The notes: generated by a model not told the origin, from the letters alone. Numbered from the stretch's first letter, positions 26,433 to 36,921 are shown. The stretch is 64,000 nucleotides of DNA from Opitutus sp. (GCA_024707325.1 JANPZY010000001.1:2418501-2482500), one strand, 5' to 3'. Numbers and translations are program-made.

Positions 26433-28882
26433 ATGCCGTCACCGGTGCATCGTATCGTTCGCGCTTGGCAGGATTCATTGAACTCCGGGGTGGTGGAGCT
26501 CGACCGCGATTGGAAAGCGGCCCGCCCCCCGCAGCTCTCGTTTGGCACTCAGTGTCCCGCGCCGGAGGGGATTAAACCGGCGTCGCCCCTCACGGTCGGG
26601 CGACTCTATGGTTACTACGCGCACGGCGCGGACATCGCGTTTATCTTGCCCGTCGCGCAGGCGGGCGCGGATGGATTGCGCGATGCGCTGTATGTCGCGG
26701 GCGATTTCAACGGCTGGCAGGAAGCCGTCGGTCAGGACGAGTGGCGGATGCGCCTCGTCGAGCTCGAGGGGGAAAAGGTTTTTCCTGTGGTCGGGCGAAG
26801 CCGCGAAATTTTTCCGTCCCACGGGACAGCGTTTCAAATTCGTCACCGTCGAACATCAGTGGCTGAGCATGGCGGCTGATGCGCCCAACGCGGTGGCCGA
26901 CGAAGGTGGCAATCGCAACCGCCTGCTCGATGCCACGCGCACGGGCCGGCACTTGTGGCGCTTCGAGTGCGCGCAGCCGCTGGATCTTTCGGAGCCGGTG
27001 ATCGTGAGCTGGGCGAACTCGTCCGACGACTCGCAGGTGCCGCTCGCGCCCGGACCGTTCTTCTACAAGCTCCACAGCGATCTGCCGATGGGCGCGCTGG
27101 TGCGTTCGCAGGATACGACGTTTCGGCTGTTCGCACCGCGGGCGAAGAAGGTCACGCTGTTCCTCTGCGAGAAACTCGACGAACAGGAGCAAGCGCGAGA
27201 GATCGAATTGCAGCGGCGCTCCGACCGACACGGCACCGCCGGTGTGTGGGAGCACCAGGAACCGCGGCGCCTGCACGGTTGGTATTACTGGTATAAAGTG
27301 GATGGCGTGCGCGAAGGCGCGGGCTTGTTTCACCCGGATCAGCGCGTGCTCGATCCGTATGCGCTCGCGACTGTGGATCGGGCGGGGCCCGGCATCATCC
27401 TTGATCGCGATTGGATCGGCCATGCCCCGCGCGACTTCAAGACGCCGGCGTGGCAGGATCTCGTCATGGTCGAAGCCCATGTGCGCGACCTCGTGGCCAA
27501 CGCGCCGATCGCGCTCTCGCCGGAAGAACGGTTGGGTTTCAGTGGGCTGAAAAAATGGGTGGAGAGCCCCGATTTCTATCTGCACCGGCTCGGTGTGAAC
27601 TGCGTCGAGCTGCAGCCGATCCAGGAGTTCGATAACGCCGCGCGCGAGGACTACCACTGGGGTTACATGACCACGAACTACTTCTCGCCGGAGAGCAGCT
27701 ATGCGCTCGATCCGGCGAAAGCGTCGGGCGTGCGCGAATTGCAGGCGCTGGTGAAGGCGTTTCACGCGCGCGGCATCGCGGTCGTGCTCGACGTCGTTTA
27801 CAACCACGTGGGCGAGCCGGCGCACCTGATGTTCGTGGACAAGCTCTACTACTTCGAGCAGGACGCGGCGGGCAACCTCTCCAACTGGAGCGGCTGCGGC
27901 AACGACCTGCGCGCCCGGTCCGCGATGGCGAAGCGCCTCATCATCGACAGCCTGATCCATTTCGTGGAGGCATATGGCGTCGACGGTTTCCGCTTCGACC
28001 TCGCTGAGTTGCTCGGACTCGACGTGCTGCGCGAAATCGAAGTCGCGCTGAAGCGCGTGAAGCCCGACGTGATCCTGATCGCCGAGCCGTGGAGTTTCCG
28101 CGGTCACATCGCCGGCCTTCTGCGCGACACCGGGTGGGCGTCATGGAACGATGGATACAGAAACTTCCTGCGCGATTTCGTGCACGGAGCGGGCGACGCG
28201 GACCGGCTGGAGTATTTCCTGAAAGGCTCCCCGTGGTATTTCGCGAAGTGGCCGGCGCAGACGATCAACTACACCGAATCGCACGACGACTCGTCGTGGA
28301 TCGATATCATCACCGAACACGGCAACCACGACGCGCTCGTGCCCACCGAAGCCGACCGGCACCGCACGCATTTGATGGCGGCGGTTCTGTTCATGTCGCT
28401 TGGCATTCCGCTGATTTCGGCGGGGCAGGGACTTCCTCCGCACGAAGCGCGGGGTGAACAATACCTATCAGCGCGGCGACCTCAACGCCCTCGATTATCG
28501 CCGGCTCTACCGCTACCTGGGCACGCACACGTATTTCGCGGAGTGGATCGCGTTTCGGCGCAGCAAGCTCGGACGCCTCCTGCGGCTCTTCTCGCGCCCG
28601 AGTGAGGGTTATTTCCAGTTTTTCCGGGTGGAGGGTTCGCCCGCGCTGGCTGTGTTGGTTAACGCTGACAACTCCCATGGCGGCTCGCAGCTTCTCTTTG
28701 CGGTGAACCCGACCACCGGGGATGCCTTTATCCCGCTGGCCGAGGCCGTGACGGCGGGCACGTGGCGCCAACTCGCCAATCATGAGCGATTCTTCGGCGC
28801 CGGCACGAGCGCGACGGCGCCGGTGGAGCGGGAGTTATATCTACCGCCATTGGGCTGCGGGTTGTGGACCCGTGACACTTAA
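26433..28882 (+). CDS. GH13 alpha-glucan debranching-type enzyme with two frameshifts
   Basis: This looks like a type I pullulanase or glycogen-debranching-like GH13 enzyme. An N-terminal glucan-binding-like segment (YVAGDFNGWQEA near residue 85) precedes a second such domain (TTFRLFAPRAKKVTLF), then the (beta/alpha)8 barrel with VVLDVVYNHVGEP, GVDGFRFDLAEL, LIAEPWSF and NYTESHDD, the four GH13 regions with Asp, Glu and Asp catalytic residues present. The frame changes at TTTTT 26780-26784 and at GGG 28428-28430; removing one base at each gives one 815-residue protein, continuing with DFLRTKRGVNNTYQRGDLNALD. No signal peptide is seen, suggesting cytoplasmic glycogen work. Confidence 0.85.
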
Positions 28883-28966
28883 GCCGCAAAAAACACACGG
28901 ATTAAGCCAGTCATTGCACAGCCAAAACCCTTGCAACGGGCGGGGCAGGGTATTCATTCGCCTTTC

Positions 28967-28984
28967 CCCCGCGTCCACGCGGGG
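28967..28984 (+). other. Hairpin upstream of gap
   Basis: CCCCGCG and CGCGGGG pair with a 4-base loop (TCCA), 51 bases before the gap start. The spacer between the GH13 gene and gap is 153 bases; this is its only clear structure. No T run follows, so it is more likely a leader hairpin than a terminator. Confidence 0.45.
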
Positions 28985-29035
28985 CACAATCCTCCCTCAG
29001 TAAACAATCGTCAGAACCCAACGGAAAGTCCTCCC

Positions 29036-30086
<1,051 letters not shown>

Positions 30087-30110
30087 TCCTCACCATTCCG
30101 AACCTCTAAC

Positions 30111-30179
30111 GAACCACAGAGGCGCGGAGGGCACAGAGCTGGACATCCTCCCTCTGTGCACTCTGTGACTCTGTGGTTC
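30111..30179. repeat. CACAGAG-type inverted repeat between gap and pgk
   Basis: GAACCACAGAGGCGCGG... at 30111-30138 faces ...ACTCTGTGGTTC at 30152-30179, an imperfect inverted repeat of 28-base arms with a 13-base centre. It fills most of the gap-pgk spacer and is non-coding. Confidence 0.85.
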
Positions 30180-30193
30180 TTCTTTTTTCAACC

Positions 30194-31449
30194 ATGCCCA
30201 AATTCAAATCGATCCGCGATCTGAACCTCGCCGGCAAACGCGTCCTCATGCGTGTGGACTTCAACGTCCCGCAGGACAAGGCCACCGGTGCCATCACCAA
30301 CAACCAGCGCATCGTTGCCGCGCTCCCCACGATCAAGTTCGCCCTCGAGCAAGGCGCGGCGGTCGTCCTCATGTCGCACCTCGGCCGTCCGGACGGCCAG
30401 AAGAAGGAAAAGTTCTCCCTCAAGCCCGTCGCCGCCGAACTCGAGAAGCTCCTCGGCAAGCCCGTGAAGTTCCTCGACGACTGCGTCGGCCCCGCGGTCG
30501 AAGCCGCCTGCGCTCCGGGCGCGCTCAAGGCCGGTGATGTCGTTCTCCTCGAAAACCTCCGCTTCCACATCGAGGAAGAGGGCAAGGTGAAGGTGAAAAA
30601 CGCCGACGGCTCCGAGTCCAAGCTCAAGGCCGATCCGGCCAGGGAAGCCGAGTTCCGCGCTTCGCTCTCGAAGCTCGGTGACGTTTACGTCAACGACGCC
30701 TTCGGCACCGCCCACCGCGCGCACAGCTCGATGGTCGGCGTGAATCTCCCCGAAAAGGCCGCCGGTTTCCTCATGGAAGCCGAACTCAATGCCTTCGCCA
30801 AAGTCCTCGAGACGCCGCAGCGTCCGCTGCTCGCCATCCTCGGCGGCGCGAAGATCGCGGACAAGATTCCCTCATCAACAACCTCCTGGAAAAGGCCAAC
30901 GTCCTCATCATCGGCGGCGGCATGGCCTACACGTTCAAGAAGGTTGTCTTCGGCAAGCAGATCGGTGCCTCGCTCTTCGATACCGAGGGCGCCAAGATCG
31001 TCCAGGAACTCGTCGACAAGGCGAAGGCGAAGGGCGTGAAGCTCGTGTTCCCGATCGATTTTGTCGCCGCGGACAAGTTCGCTCCGGACGCCGCCACGCA
31101 GGTCGTCGGTGAAGACATTCCCGAAGGCTGGCAGGGTCTCGATGCGGGCCCGAAGTCGATCGAGCTCTATCGCGAGACGATCCTCTCCGCCAAGACCATC
31201 GTTTGGAACGGCCCTCCGGGCGTGTTCGAGTTCGAGGCGTTCTCCGGCGCCACCAAGGCCATGGCCGACGCCATCGCCGAAGCCACCGCCAAGGGTGCCA
31301 CGACCGTCGTCGGCGGCGGCGACACCGCCACGGCCGCAAAGAAGTTCGGCGTCGATTCCAAGGTCAGCCACTGCTCGACCGGCGGCGGCGCTAGCCTTGA
31401 ATTCCTCGAAGGCAAGGTCCTTCCCGGCGTCGCGTTCCTCGAAAGCTAA
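30194..31449 (+). CDS. pgk: Phosphoglycerate kinase, with a frameshift
   Basis: This enzyme makes ATP from 1,3-bisphosphoglycerate. The N-terminal substrate domain reads [26 protein letters not shown] and VLLENLRFH; the C-terminal nucleotide domain has [13 protein letters not shown] and [13 protein letters not shown]. The frame changes at CCC 30869-30871: one missing C restores [20 protein letters not shown] and a protein of 418 residues. A second ribosome start is not needed. It lies between gap and tpiA in the lower-glycolysis cluster. Confidence 0.95.
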
Positions 31450-31454
31450 ACTGA

Positions 31455-31505
31455 AATCTGGAACTTAGGATCAAGGCGCTGCCTTGATTTCCTGAGTTCC
31501 AGATT
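31455..31505. repeat. Long hairpin between pgk and tpiA
   Basis: AATCTGGAACT at 31455-31465 pairs with AGTTCCAGATT at 31495-31505, and TCAAGGC pairs with GCCTTGA inside. The structure fills the spacer of 73 bases. It is probably a repeat-family member; it might act as a weak attenuator or an RNA-processing site between the two genes. Confidence 0.7.
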
Positions 31506-31522
31506 CAAAACACCGATTCACC

Positions 31523-32293
31523 ATGCATCCCCGTAAGAAACTCATCGCCGGCAACTGGAAGATGAACAAGACGAACGGCGACGCCGTCGCGCTCGTCAAA
31601 GACATCGTCACCGAAGCCGGCAAAGTGACCGAGGTTGAGATCGTCATCGCGCCGCCGTTCACCGCGCTCGAGTCCGCCGCCAAGGCTCTCGAAGGCTCCA
31701 ACGTGAAACTCGCCGCGCAGAACATGCACCACGAAGCGAGCGGCGCCTTCACCGGCGAAGTCTCGGCTCCGATGCTCCGCGCGCTCTTCGCGACGCACGT
31801 CATCCTCGGCCACAGCGAACGCCGCACCTACTTCCAGGAGAGCGACGCCTTCATCAACCAGAAGGTCCTCGCCGCGCTGAAGAACCAGCTCAAGCCCATC
31901 CTCTGCGTCGGCGAAACCCTCGCCGAGCGCGAAGCGGGCAGCACGCTGAAGGTCGTGCAGACGCAGCTCGAGGCCGGCCTCGAAGGCGTCAGCAAGGAGC
32001 AGGCTCCGTCCGTCGTCGTCGCCTACGAACCTGTCTGGGCCATCGGCACGGGCAAGGTTGCCACGACCGATCAAGCTCAGGAAGTGCACGCGTTCATCCG
32101 CGGGCTCCTCGTGAAGCTCTTCGGCGAAGCGATCGCGCAGAAGGTCCGCATCCTCTACGGCGGCTCGATGAAGCCCGCCAACGCGCCCGAACTGCTCGCG
32201 CAAAAGGACATCGACGGCGGCCTCATCGGTGGCGCCTCGCTCGAAGCCCGCAGCTTCGTCGAGCTCATCAAGGCAGCCGAAGCCGCGAAGTAA
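31523..32293 (+). CDS. tpiA: Triosephosphate isomerase
   Basis: This TIM-barrel enzyme interconverts dihydroxyacetone phosphate and glyceraldehyde 3-phosphate. The 256-residue product has the N-terminal NWKMN with the catalytic Lys, the catalytic His in LGHSERR, the Glu in VAYEPVWAIGTGK and the phosphate loop RILYGGSMKPAN. All key residues are present and length is normal. A strong terminator follows, closing the gap-pgk-tpiA transcript. Confidence 0.98.
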   Translation: MHPRKKLIAGNWKMNKTNGDAVALVKDIVTEAGKVTEVEIVIAPPFTALESAAKALEGSNVKLAAQNMHHEASGAFTGEVSAPMLRALFATHVILGHSERRTYFQESDAFINQKVLAALKNQLKPILCVGETLAEREAGSTLKVVQTQLEAGLEGVSKEQAPSVVVAYEPVWAIGTGKVATTDQAQEVHAFIRGLLVKLFGEAIAQKVRILYGGSMKPANAPELLAQKDIDGGLIGGASLEARSFVELIKAAEAAK

Positions 32294-32320
32294 TTCGCGC
32301 GCGACGTCCCGCGTTTCTTC

Positions 32321-32351
32321 AGAGTGCAGGCTCCGGCCTGCACTCTTTTTT
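32321..32351 (+). terminator. Rho-independent terminator after tpiA
   Basis: An 11-bp perfect stem (AGAGTGCAGGC with GCCTGCACTCT, loop TCCG) is followed directly by a T run. It ends the glycolysis transcript. Confidence 0.92.
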
Positions 32352-32405
32352 ATTGGCCGCAACGCTCCGGCTTTTCGCGCGTCAGCCTCACGATCCACAA
32401 AGATT

Positions 32406-32499
32406 GTCATTCTGAGCGAAGCGAAGAATCCAGTTCGTGCTTAGCTACGGTGCACAGCCACGAAGCTCCAACTGGATTCTTCGCTTCGCTCAGAATGAC
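32406..32499. repeat. Intact GTCATTCTGAGCG element with perfect 30-bp arms
   Basis: Positions 32406-32435 are the exact reverse complement of 32470-32499, around a 34-base centre. This is the best-preserved copy in the window; others at 14991-15104, 21749-21778 and 52119-52211 show progressive decay. The element has no coding potential. Sequences of this type are known as dispersed repeats in several phyla. Confidence 0.93.
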
Positions 32500-32533
32500 A
32501 ATCCCTCGTGCGGTGCCCTCTGCTTTCCTCCCC

Positions 32534-33418
32534 ATGTTACCGCGTTTCCTCCGCCTTCCGCTTCTCCTCCTCGTTGCCATGACTGCGCCGCTTGCTTCGT
32601 CCGCTCGCGAACTCTTTGCCGCCGACAATCTGCTCGCGTGGTGCATCGTGCCCTACGACAGCCTCAATCGCACGCCCGCCGAGCGCGTCGCGATGCTCCA
32701 GCGGCTCGGCTTCACGCACTACGCGTGGGACTGGCGCCAGCAGCACCTCCGCGATTTGCCCGAAGAGATCCGCCTCGCTCGCGAAGCCGGCATCGACGTC
32801 CGCGCTGTCTGGCTTTGGATCGATGGCAACTATGATCGTCCCGGTCAACTCAGCGCCGCGAATCGCTCGATCCTCGATGCGATCGCCGCGGCCAATCTGC
32901 CCGCGGAACTCTGGGTCGGTATTCACGATAACTACTTCGCCGGCCTCGACGATGCCGCCTGCGTGCAGAAGGGCGTCGAGCTCGTTTCCTATCTCCGCGA
33001 ACAGGCCGATCGCACCGGCGGCAGCGTGTGCCTCTACAATCACGGCGGCTGGTTCGGCGAACCCGAGAACCAACTCAAAATCATCCGCGCCGCTGGCGAG
33101 CGTTCGCTCGGCATCGTCTACAATCTTCACCATGCCGAGGGGCAGACCGAGCGGTTCTCGGACCTACTCGCGCAGATGAAACCGTATCTGCGCGCGGTGA
33201 ACCTCAACGGCATCAATCCCGGCGCGCCCGACTCCGAGATCATCCCGCTCGGGCAGGGCACGCTCGAGCGCGAGTTCATCCGGCTGTTGTGGAAATCTGG
33301 ATACACCGGCCCGCTCGGCATTCTCGGCCACACCGAGGGCGAGGACGTCGAACTCGTTCTCCGCCGGAATCTCGAGGGCCTGCGCGCGATCGCCGCGGAA
33401 CTCCGCCGCGACGCGTAG
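32534..33418 (+). CDS. Secreted TIM-barrel protein of the sugar isomerase/endonuclease IV superfamily
   Basis: The 294-residue product has a signal peptide (LRLPLLLLVAMTAPLASSA) and then a xylose-isomerase-like barrel: NLLAWCIVPYDSLNRTPAER, LWVGIHDNYF, VCLYNHGGWFGEPE, GIVYNLHHAEGQ and GILGHTEGED, with His, Glu and Asp side chains that could hold a metal. The frame is open far upstream through the palindromic element, but the ATG at 32534 gives a clean signal. Related secreted proteins in Verrucomicrobia and Planctomycetes are thought to act on sugars, but substrate here is unknown. Array C starts at the base after its stop codon. Confidence 0.85.
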   Translation: MLPRFLRLPLLLLVAMTAPLASSARELFAADNLLAWCIVPYDSLNRTPAERVAMLQRLGFTHYAWDWRQQHLRDLPEEIRLAREAGIDVRAVWLWIDGNYDRPGQLSAANRSILDAIAAANLPAELWVGIHDNYFAGLDDAACVQKGVELVSYLREQADRTGGSVCLYNHGGWFGEPENQLKIIRAAGERSLGIVYNLHHAEGQTERFSDLLAQMKPYLRAVNLNGINPGAPDSEIIPLGQGTLEREFIRLLWKSGYTGPLGILGHTEGEDVELVLRRNLEGLRAIAAELRRDA

Positions 33419-33531
33419 CGCACTTGATCCCGACTCAAGCCGCACTCAGTCCCGACCCGGTCCGGACCTTGGCTCGACCGTGTCCGCACCTTGTCGCGAC
33501 GTAGTGCGCACTTGGGCGCGACCGTGTCCGC
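33419..33531 (+). repeat. 11/22-bp tandem array C, directly after the stop codon
   Basis: Five exact 22-bp units start at 33419, 33441, 33463, 33485 and 33507. The 11-bp cores include GTCCCGAC, GTCCGGAC, GTCCGCAC, GTCGCGAC and GTGCGCAC, each followed by 3 bases. The first unit begins at the base after the TAG (33416-33418) of the sugar-isomerase-like gene and runs in the sense direction. Confidence 0.88.
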
Positions 33532-33590
33532 CTCGATCTTTCTCTTTCTCTCGATCGTTTGCGAGAACGAGAACGAAGAACGATTTCTGA

Positions 33591-34052
33591 TCATTTCGCG
33601 GGCGGGAATTGTTCTTCGACGATCTTCAGCGCTTCCTCGTGCAGGCCGCTGGAGCTCCAGCAGAGATCTTTTTTCACGCGGCAATCGATCCCGGCGTCGA
33701 AGAGCGAAAACATCACGCCGAGCACGCACGCGTCGGTATCGATGCCGCACACGATGACCTGCTCGGCGCCGGTGTCCTTGATTTTTTTGATGTGCCCGGG
33801 CTTCAGACCGTAGCCGGTTTTGGTGAGCACGATGTCGTCGTCGTCCGGCTCGATGAGCAGCGCGGTGTCGGGCGAGCCGGGCGGACAGGAGTTGCGCTGG
33901 AGAATCTGCCGGAAGAGGGAGCCGTGCGGATTCACGAAACGCGTGAAGATCCGGTGCTCGAAGCGCTGCGAGTAGCGCTTGATGTCGGCGATGAGTTTCG
34001 CGGGGGCGGGGAAGGCTTTTTGGAGGTCAACGATCAGAACAGCACGCTTCAT
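33591..34052 (-). CDS. Cysteine hydrolase of the isochorismatase/nicotinamidase family
   Basis: The 153-residue product has the family's catalytic set: Asp in VLIVDLQKAF near residue 9, Lys in VLTKTGYG and Cys in VCGIDTDACVLG. The frame is open about 60 codons upstream, but MKRAVLIVDLQ at 34052 is the family's normal start. These enzymes hydrolyse amide or ester bonds in small molecules such as nicotinamide. The substrate here is unknown. It is convergent with the preceding gene and precedes a YdeI-like gene on the same strand. Confidence 0.9.
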   Translation of the reverse strand: MKRAVLIVDLQKAFPAPAKLIADIKRYSQRFEHRIFTRFVNPHGSLFRQILQRNSCPPGSPDTALLIEPDDDDIVLTKTGYGLKPGHIKKIKDTGAEQVIVCGIDTDACVLGVMFSLFDAGIDCRVKKDLCWSSSGLHEEALKIVEEQFPPAK

Positions 34053-34096
34053 CCAGGCTTGGACCGAGACGGGTGCGCGCGGTTCGTCGTCATCGC

Positions 34097-34660
34097 TCAG
34101 AGGCGGACGTGCTGCGCGGAGCTCTCGATGAGTTTCTCGAGTCGGCGCTGCTGCGTGCTCTCCTGTTTCGCGCTCACGATCCACCAGATCATTTGGCGGC
34201 GATACCCCGGTGGTTGTTCCTGCCAAAACTTCCATGCGGCAGCGTGCTTGCGAAACTGTTTCCCGGCCGCGGGCGGCAGCTCGCGTGGCTGATTCTCGAA
34301 CGAGTAAACGCCGGTGCGCGCGGCCGTGCGCGCCTCGAAGGCGGCGAGTCCGGCGGGCGTCATTTTGCCCGCGGCTTTCAGGCGCTCGACGTGACCGATG
34401 TTGATCTTGCTCCAGATGCTGCCCGTTTTGCGCGGCGTGAAGCGCTGGCAGTAGCTCTCGTCGTCGATGCGACGCACGATGCCATCGATCCAGCCGAAGC
34501 AGAGCGCTTCATCGAGCGCTTCGCGGTAAACCATCCCGCCGCGGCCGGAGTCTTTCTTGTAGAATCCGACGATGATCTCGTGCGCGGTCGCGTGGTTCTT
34601 CTCGAGCCAGCGTCGGAACTCCGCGGGCGTTTTGAAGAAGCGTGGCGTGGGCGCTGCCAT
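34097..34660 (-). CDS. YdeI/OmdA-like protein
   Basis: The 187-residue product shows the YdeI-family patterns TPAEFRRWLEKNHA, VYREALDEALCFGWIDG near residue 46 and RFTPRKTGSIWSKIN, and ends in a basic helical region. The family is soluble and poorly understood; members have been linked to antimicrobial peptide resistance or stress, without a known reaction. It lies 44 bases upstream of the cysteine hydrolase and may be transcribed with it. Confidence 0.85.
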   Translation of the reverse strand: MAAPTPRFFKTPAEFRRWLEKNHATAHEIIVGFYKKDSGRGGMVYREALDEALCFGWIDGIVRRIDDESYCQRFTPRKTGSIWSKINIGHVERLKAAGKMTPAGLAAFEARTAARTGVYSFENQPRELPPAAGKQFRKHAAAWKFWQEQPPGYRRQMIWWIVSAKQESTQQRRLEKLIESSAQHVRL

Positions 34661-34724
34661 CGAGATGGAAGCGTAGAACGCGAGCGGAAGTTCGCCAGCG
34701 GATTACCCCGGCGATCCCGCTGCG

Positions 34725-36356
34725 TTATCGCGTCTGCTCGATCGGCAACTCGTGCAGCTTCAGCTCGGGATTTTTTTCCGAGAAATACCGCATCGTCCAA
34801 TCGTTCGGGAAAAACACGACGGGCTGGTCGTATTTGTCGGTGCCGAAGCTCACGCCGTTGGCGACGATGATCGACGAGATGTCCTTGAGCAGCGGGTGCG
34901 GCTCGACCCAGCGCATGAGCGTCCACGGCGCAGGCGTGAGGCGCGACTCGGCGTTGTATTCGCTCTGCAGGCGCCACTGCACGACTTCGAACTGCAGCGG
35001 ACCGACCGCGGCGAGCAGCGTCGCTCCCGGCGGAGCGTTGCGCGCGTTGAAGGACTGCACGACGCCTTCCTGCAGGAGTTGCTCAAGACCGGCGCGGTAT
35101 TTCTTCGCGTCGCCGGCGTTGGGATTCGAGATGTAGGTGAAGACTTCCGACGGGAAGCGCGGGATCTCGTTGAACACGATCGAGCGGTCGGTCGTGAGCG
35201 TGTCGCCGATGCCGAAATCGCTGTGACCGACGAGGCCGATCACGTCGCCCGGCCAGGCTTCGTCCACGGTCTCGCGTTCCTGACCGAAGAGTTTGTGCGA
35301 GGAGGAGAGGCGCACCTGTTTGCCCGTGCGCTGATGCACAACCGTCATGTCGCGCTCGAACTTGCCGGAGCACACGCGGAGAAACGCGATGCGGTCGCGG
35401 TGCTTCGGATCCATGTTGGCCTGGATTTTGAAAATGAAGCCCGAGAACTTCGGCGAAGCGACGGGCACTTCGGTGTTTTCCGCGGCGGTCGTCTGGACCT
35501 CGATGGGCGCGGAGATCTTGCGCGGCTGCGGCGGAATCGAGTCCTTGAGAAAGCCGTCGAGCAGGAGCTGGATGCCGAAATTGTTCACGGCGGAGCCGAA
35601 ATACACGGGCGTCTGTTGGCCCGCGCGCACCGCTTCGAGATCGAACGGATGACCCGCGCCATCGAGCATCTCGAGCTGTTCCTTCACTTCGTTGAACGTG
35701 TAATCGTCGAGCTTCTCGCGCACGGCTGCGTCGTCGAGCGAGGCGACGTTGACCGGCGCCTGATACGCGCCGCCCGGCACGCGTTCGAAGAGATGGACCT
35801 GTTTCGAACGGCGATCGAAAACGCCGCGAAACGAAGGACCGTTACCGAGCGGCCAGATCACTGGCGAGGCCTGCAAACCGAGCACGGTCTCGAGTTCGTC
35901 GAGCAGCTCGAGCGGATTGCGCGTCGGCCGGTCGCACTTGTTCATGAACGTGAAAATCGGCACGCCGCGGCGACGGCAGACTTCGAAGAGCTTGCGCGTC
36001 TGCGTCTCCACGCCCTTCGCAGCGTCAATCACCATGAGCGCCGCGTCGACGGCGGTGAGCACGCGATAGGTGTCTTCGGAAAAGTCCTTGTGGCCCGGGG
36101 TGTCGAGCAGGTTGACCGCGAAGCCTTCGTAGTCGAACTGCAGCACCGTCGAGCTGATCGAGATGCCGCGCTGCTTCTCGAGCTCCATCCAGTCGCTCGC
36201 GGTCGAGCGCTGGTTTTTGCGGTCCTTCACGGCCCCGGCGAGGTGAATGGCGTTTCCGTAGAGCAGGAACTTTTCGGTCAGCGTCGTCTTGCCCGCGTCC
36301 GGGTGGGAGATGATGGCGAATGTGCGGCGGCGGGCGATTTCTTGGTCGGGAGACAT
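34725..36356 (-). CDS. prfC: Peptide chain release factor 3
   Basis: RF3 is a GTPase that releases RF1/RF2 from ribosomes after termination. The 543-residue product has the G1 loop ISHPDAGKTTL (residues 16-26), the switch region KQRGISISSTVLQF, G3 LLDTPGHKDFSED and G4 MNKCDRPT, as in RF3, and length is normal. A 188-base gap separates it from the divergent small gene at 36545, so promoters of both should lie there; none is clear. Confidence 0.96.
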   Translation of the reverse strand: MSPDQEIARRRTFAIISHPDAGKTTLTEKFLLYGNAIHLAGAVKDRKNQRSTASDWMELEKQRGISISSTVLQFDYEGFAVNLLDTPGHKDFSEDTYRVLTAVDAALMVIDAAKGVETQTRKLFEVCRRRGVPIFTFMNKCDRPTRNPLELLDELETVLGLQASPVIWPLGNGPSFRGVFDRRSKQVHLFERVPGGAYQAPVNVASLDDAAVREKLDDYTFNEVKEQLEMLDGAGHPFDLEAVRAGQQTPVYFGSAVNNFGIQLLLDGFLKDSIPPQPRKISAPIEVQTTAAENTEVPVASPKFSGFIFKIQANMDPKHRDRIAFLRVCSGKFERDMTVVHQRTGKQVRLSSSHKLFGQERETVDEAWPGDVIGLVGHSDFGIGDTLTTDRSIVFNEIPRFPSEVFTYISNPNAGDAKKYRAGLEQLLQEGVVQSFNARNAPPGATLLAAVGPLQFEVVQWRLQSEYNAESRLTPAPWTLMRWVEPHPLLKDISSIIVANGVSFGTDKYDQPVVFFPNDWTMRYFSEKNPELKLHELPIEQTR

Positions 36357-36544
36357 GAAGCGGCGCGGAAAAAGAGGCTCTCGTGAGTCGGAAGCCGCCC
36401 AATCAAGCGGGTTCGGCGGGGCGGAGAAAGGGAAATCTACGCAGGCTACCGGGAGTTGTAAGGAAACCGTGAACCTGCGGGCGACTTGTTCCCTAAGCTG
36501 GCAAAAATCAGGGAAACACGCACACGTTATGGGCAGTTACTCCG

Positions 36545-36724
36545 ATGATCTACCTCCTCCTTTTCCTTGTGGGCGCCATCTACTTGCTCGGCGCAGTCAT
36601 CCTTTCCCGCAGTGTGGCGGTGGCGGTGATCGCGCATGAGGATGCCGACGGCTGGCATTTCGGTCCCGCGCCCGAGCCGGTGTCGAACGCTCGATCGGAG
36701 TGGGCCGAGGTCGGGCGGAACTGA
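36545..36724 (+). CDS. Small 59-residue membrane protein
   Basis: Starting MIYLLLFLVGAIYLLGAVIL, residues 2-30 form one hydrophobic segment, followed by a polar, partly acidic tail (HEDADGWHFGPAPEP). I do not recognise a family. It precedes a second small membrane protein of similar design by 74 bases. Codon use fits the GC-rich host, and the frame is the only one here with such a hydrophobic pattern. No function can be given. Confidence 0.5.
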   Translation: MIYLLLFLVGAIYLLGAVILSRSVAVAVIAHEDADGWHFGPAPEPVSNARSEWAEVGRN

Positions 36725-36798
36725 CTCAATGTGAGTTTCCTCCGTGGTAACGGACTGGGGCTCAAGAAATTCAATCGTTTACCGATTATAGAAGCATC

Positions 36799-36921
36799 AT
36801 GACGGCGATCCTCATCATCGGGGCATTCTTCGTTCTCGCAGCCCTCTTTGGCTGCGTGCTCGTGGAGGACGCGCGTGAACACGCGGTCCAGCCGGACGCG
36901 TGGGACGACGAAGAGCTCTAA
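36799..36921 (+). CDS. Small 40-residue membrane protein with acidic tail
   Basis: The product MTAILIIGAFFVLAALFGCV plus 20 residues has one N-terminal hydrophobic segment and an acidic tail ending WDDEEL. It resembles the previous small gene in layout but not clearly in sequence. A TATAGA-like stretch at about 36787 could be a -10 element. Function is unknown. Confidence 0.5.
   Translation: MTAILIIGAFFVLAALFGCVLVEDAREHAVQPDAWDDEEL

Noticed and set aside
28454-28882. A separate gene for the 3' part of the GH13 enzyme
   Set aside because: It continues the enzyme's C-terminal sequence in a shifted frame with no start signal; an indel at 28428-28430 explains it.
28931-28956. Promoter TTGCAA/TATTCA for gap
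   Set aside because: The spacing is only 14 bases, and the boxes match poorly, so it cannot be told from chance.
32406-32499. Insertion sequence
   Set aside because: The element is under 100 bp and has no transposase; at most it is a non-autonomous derivative.
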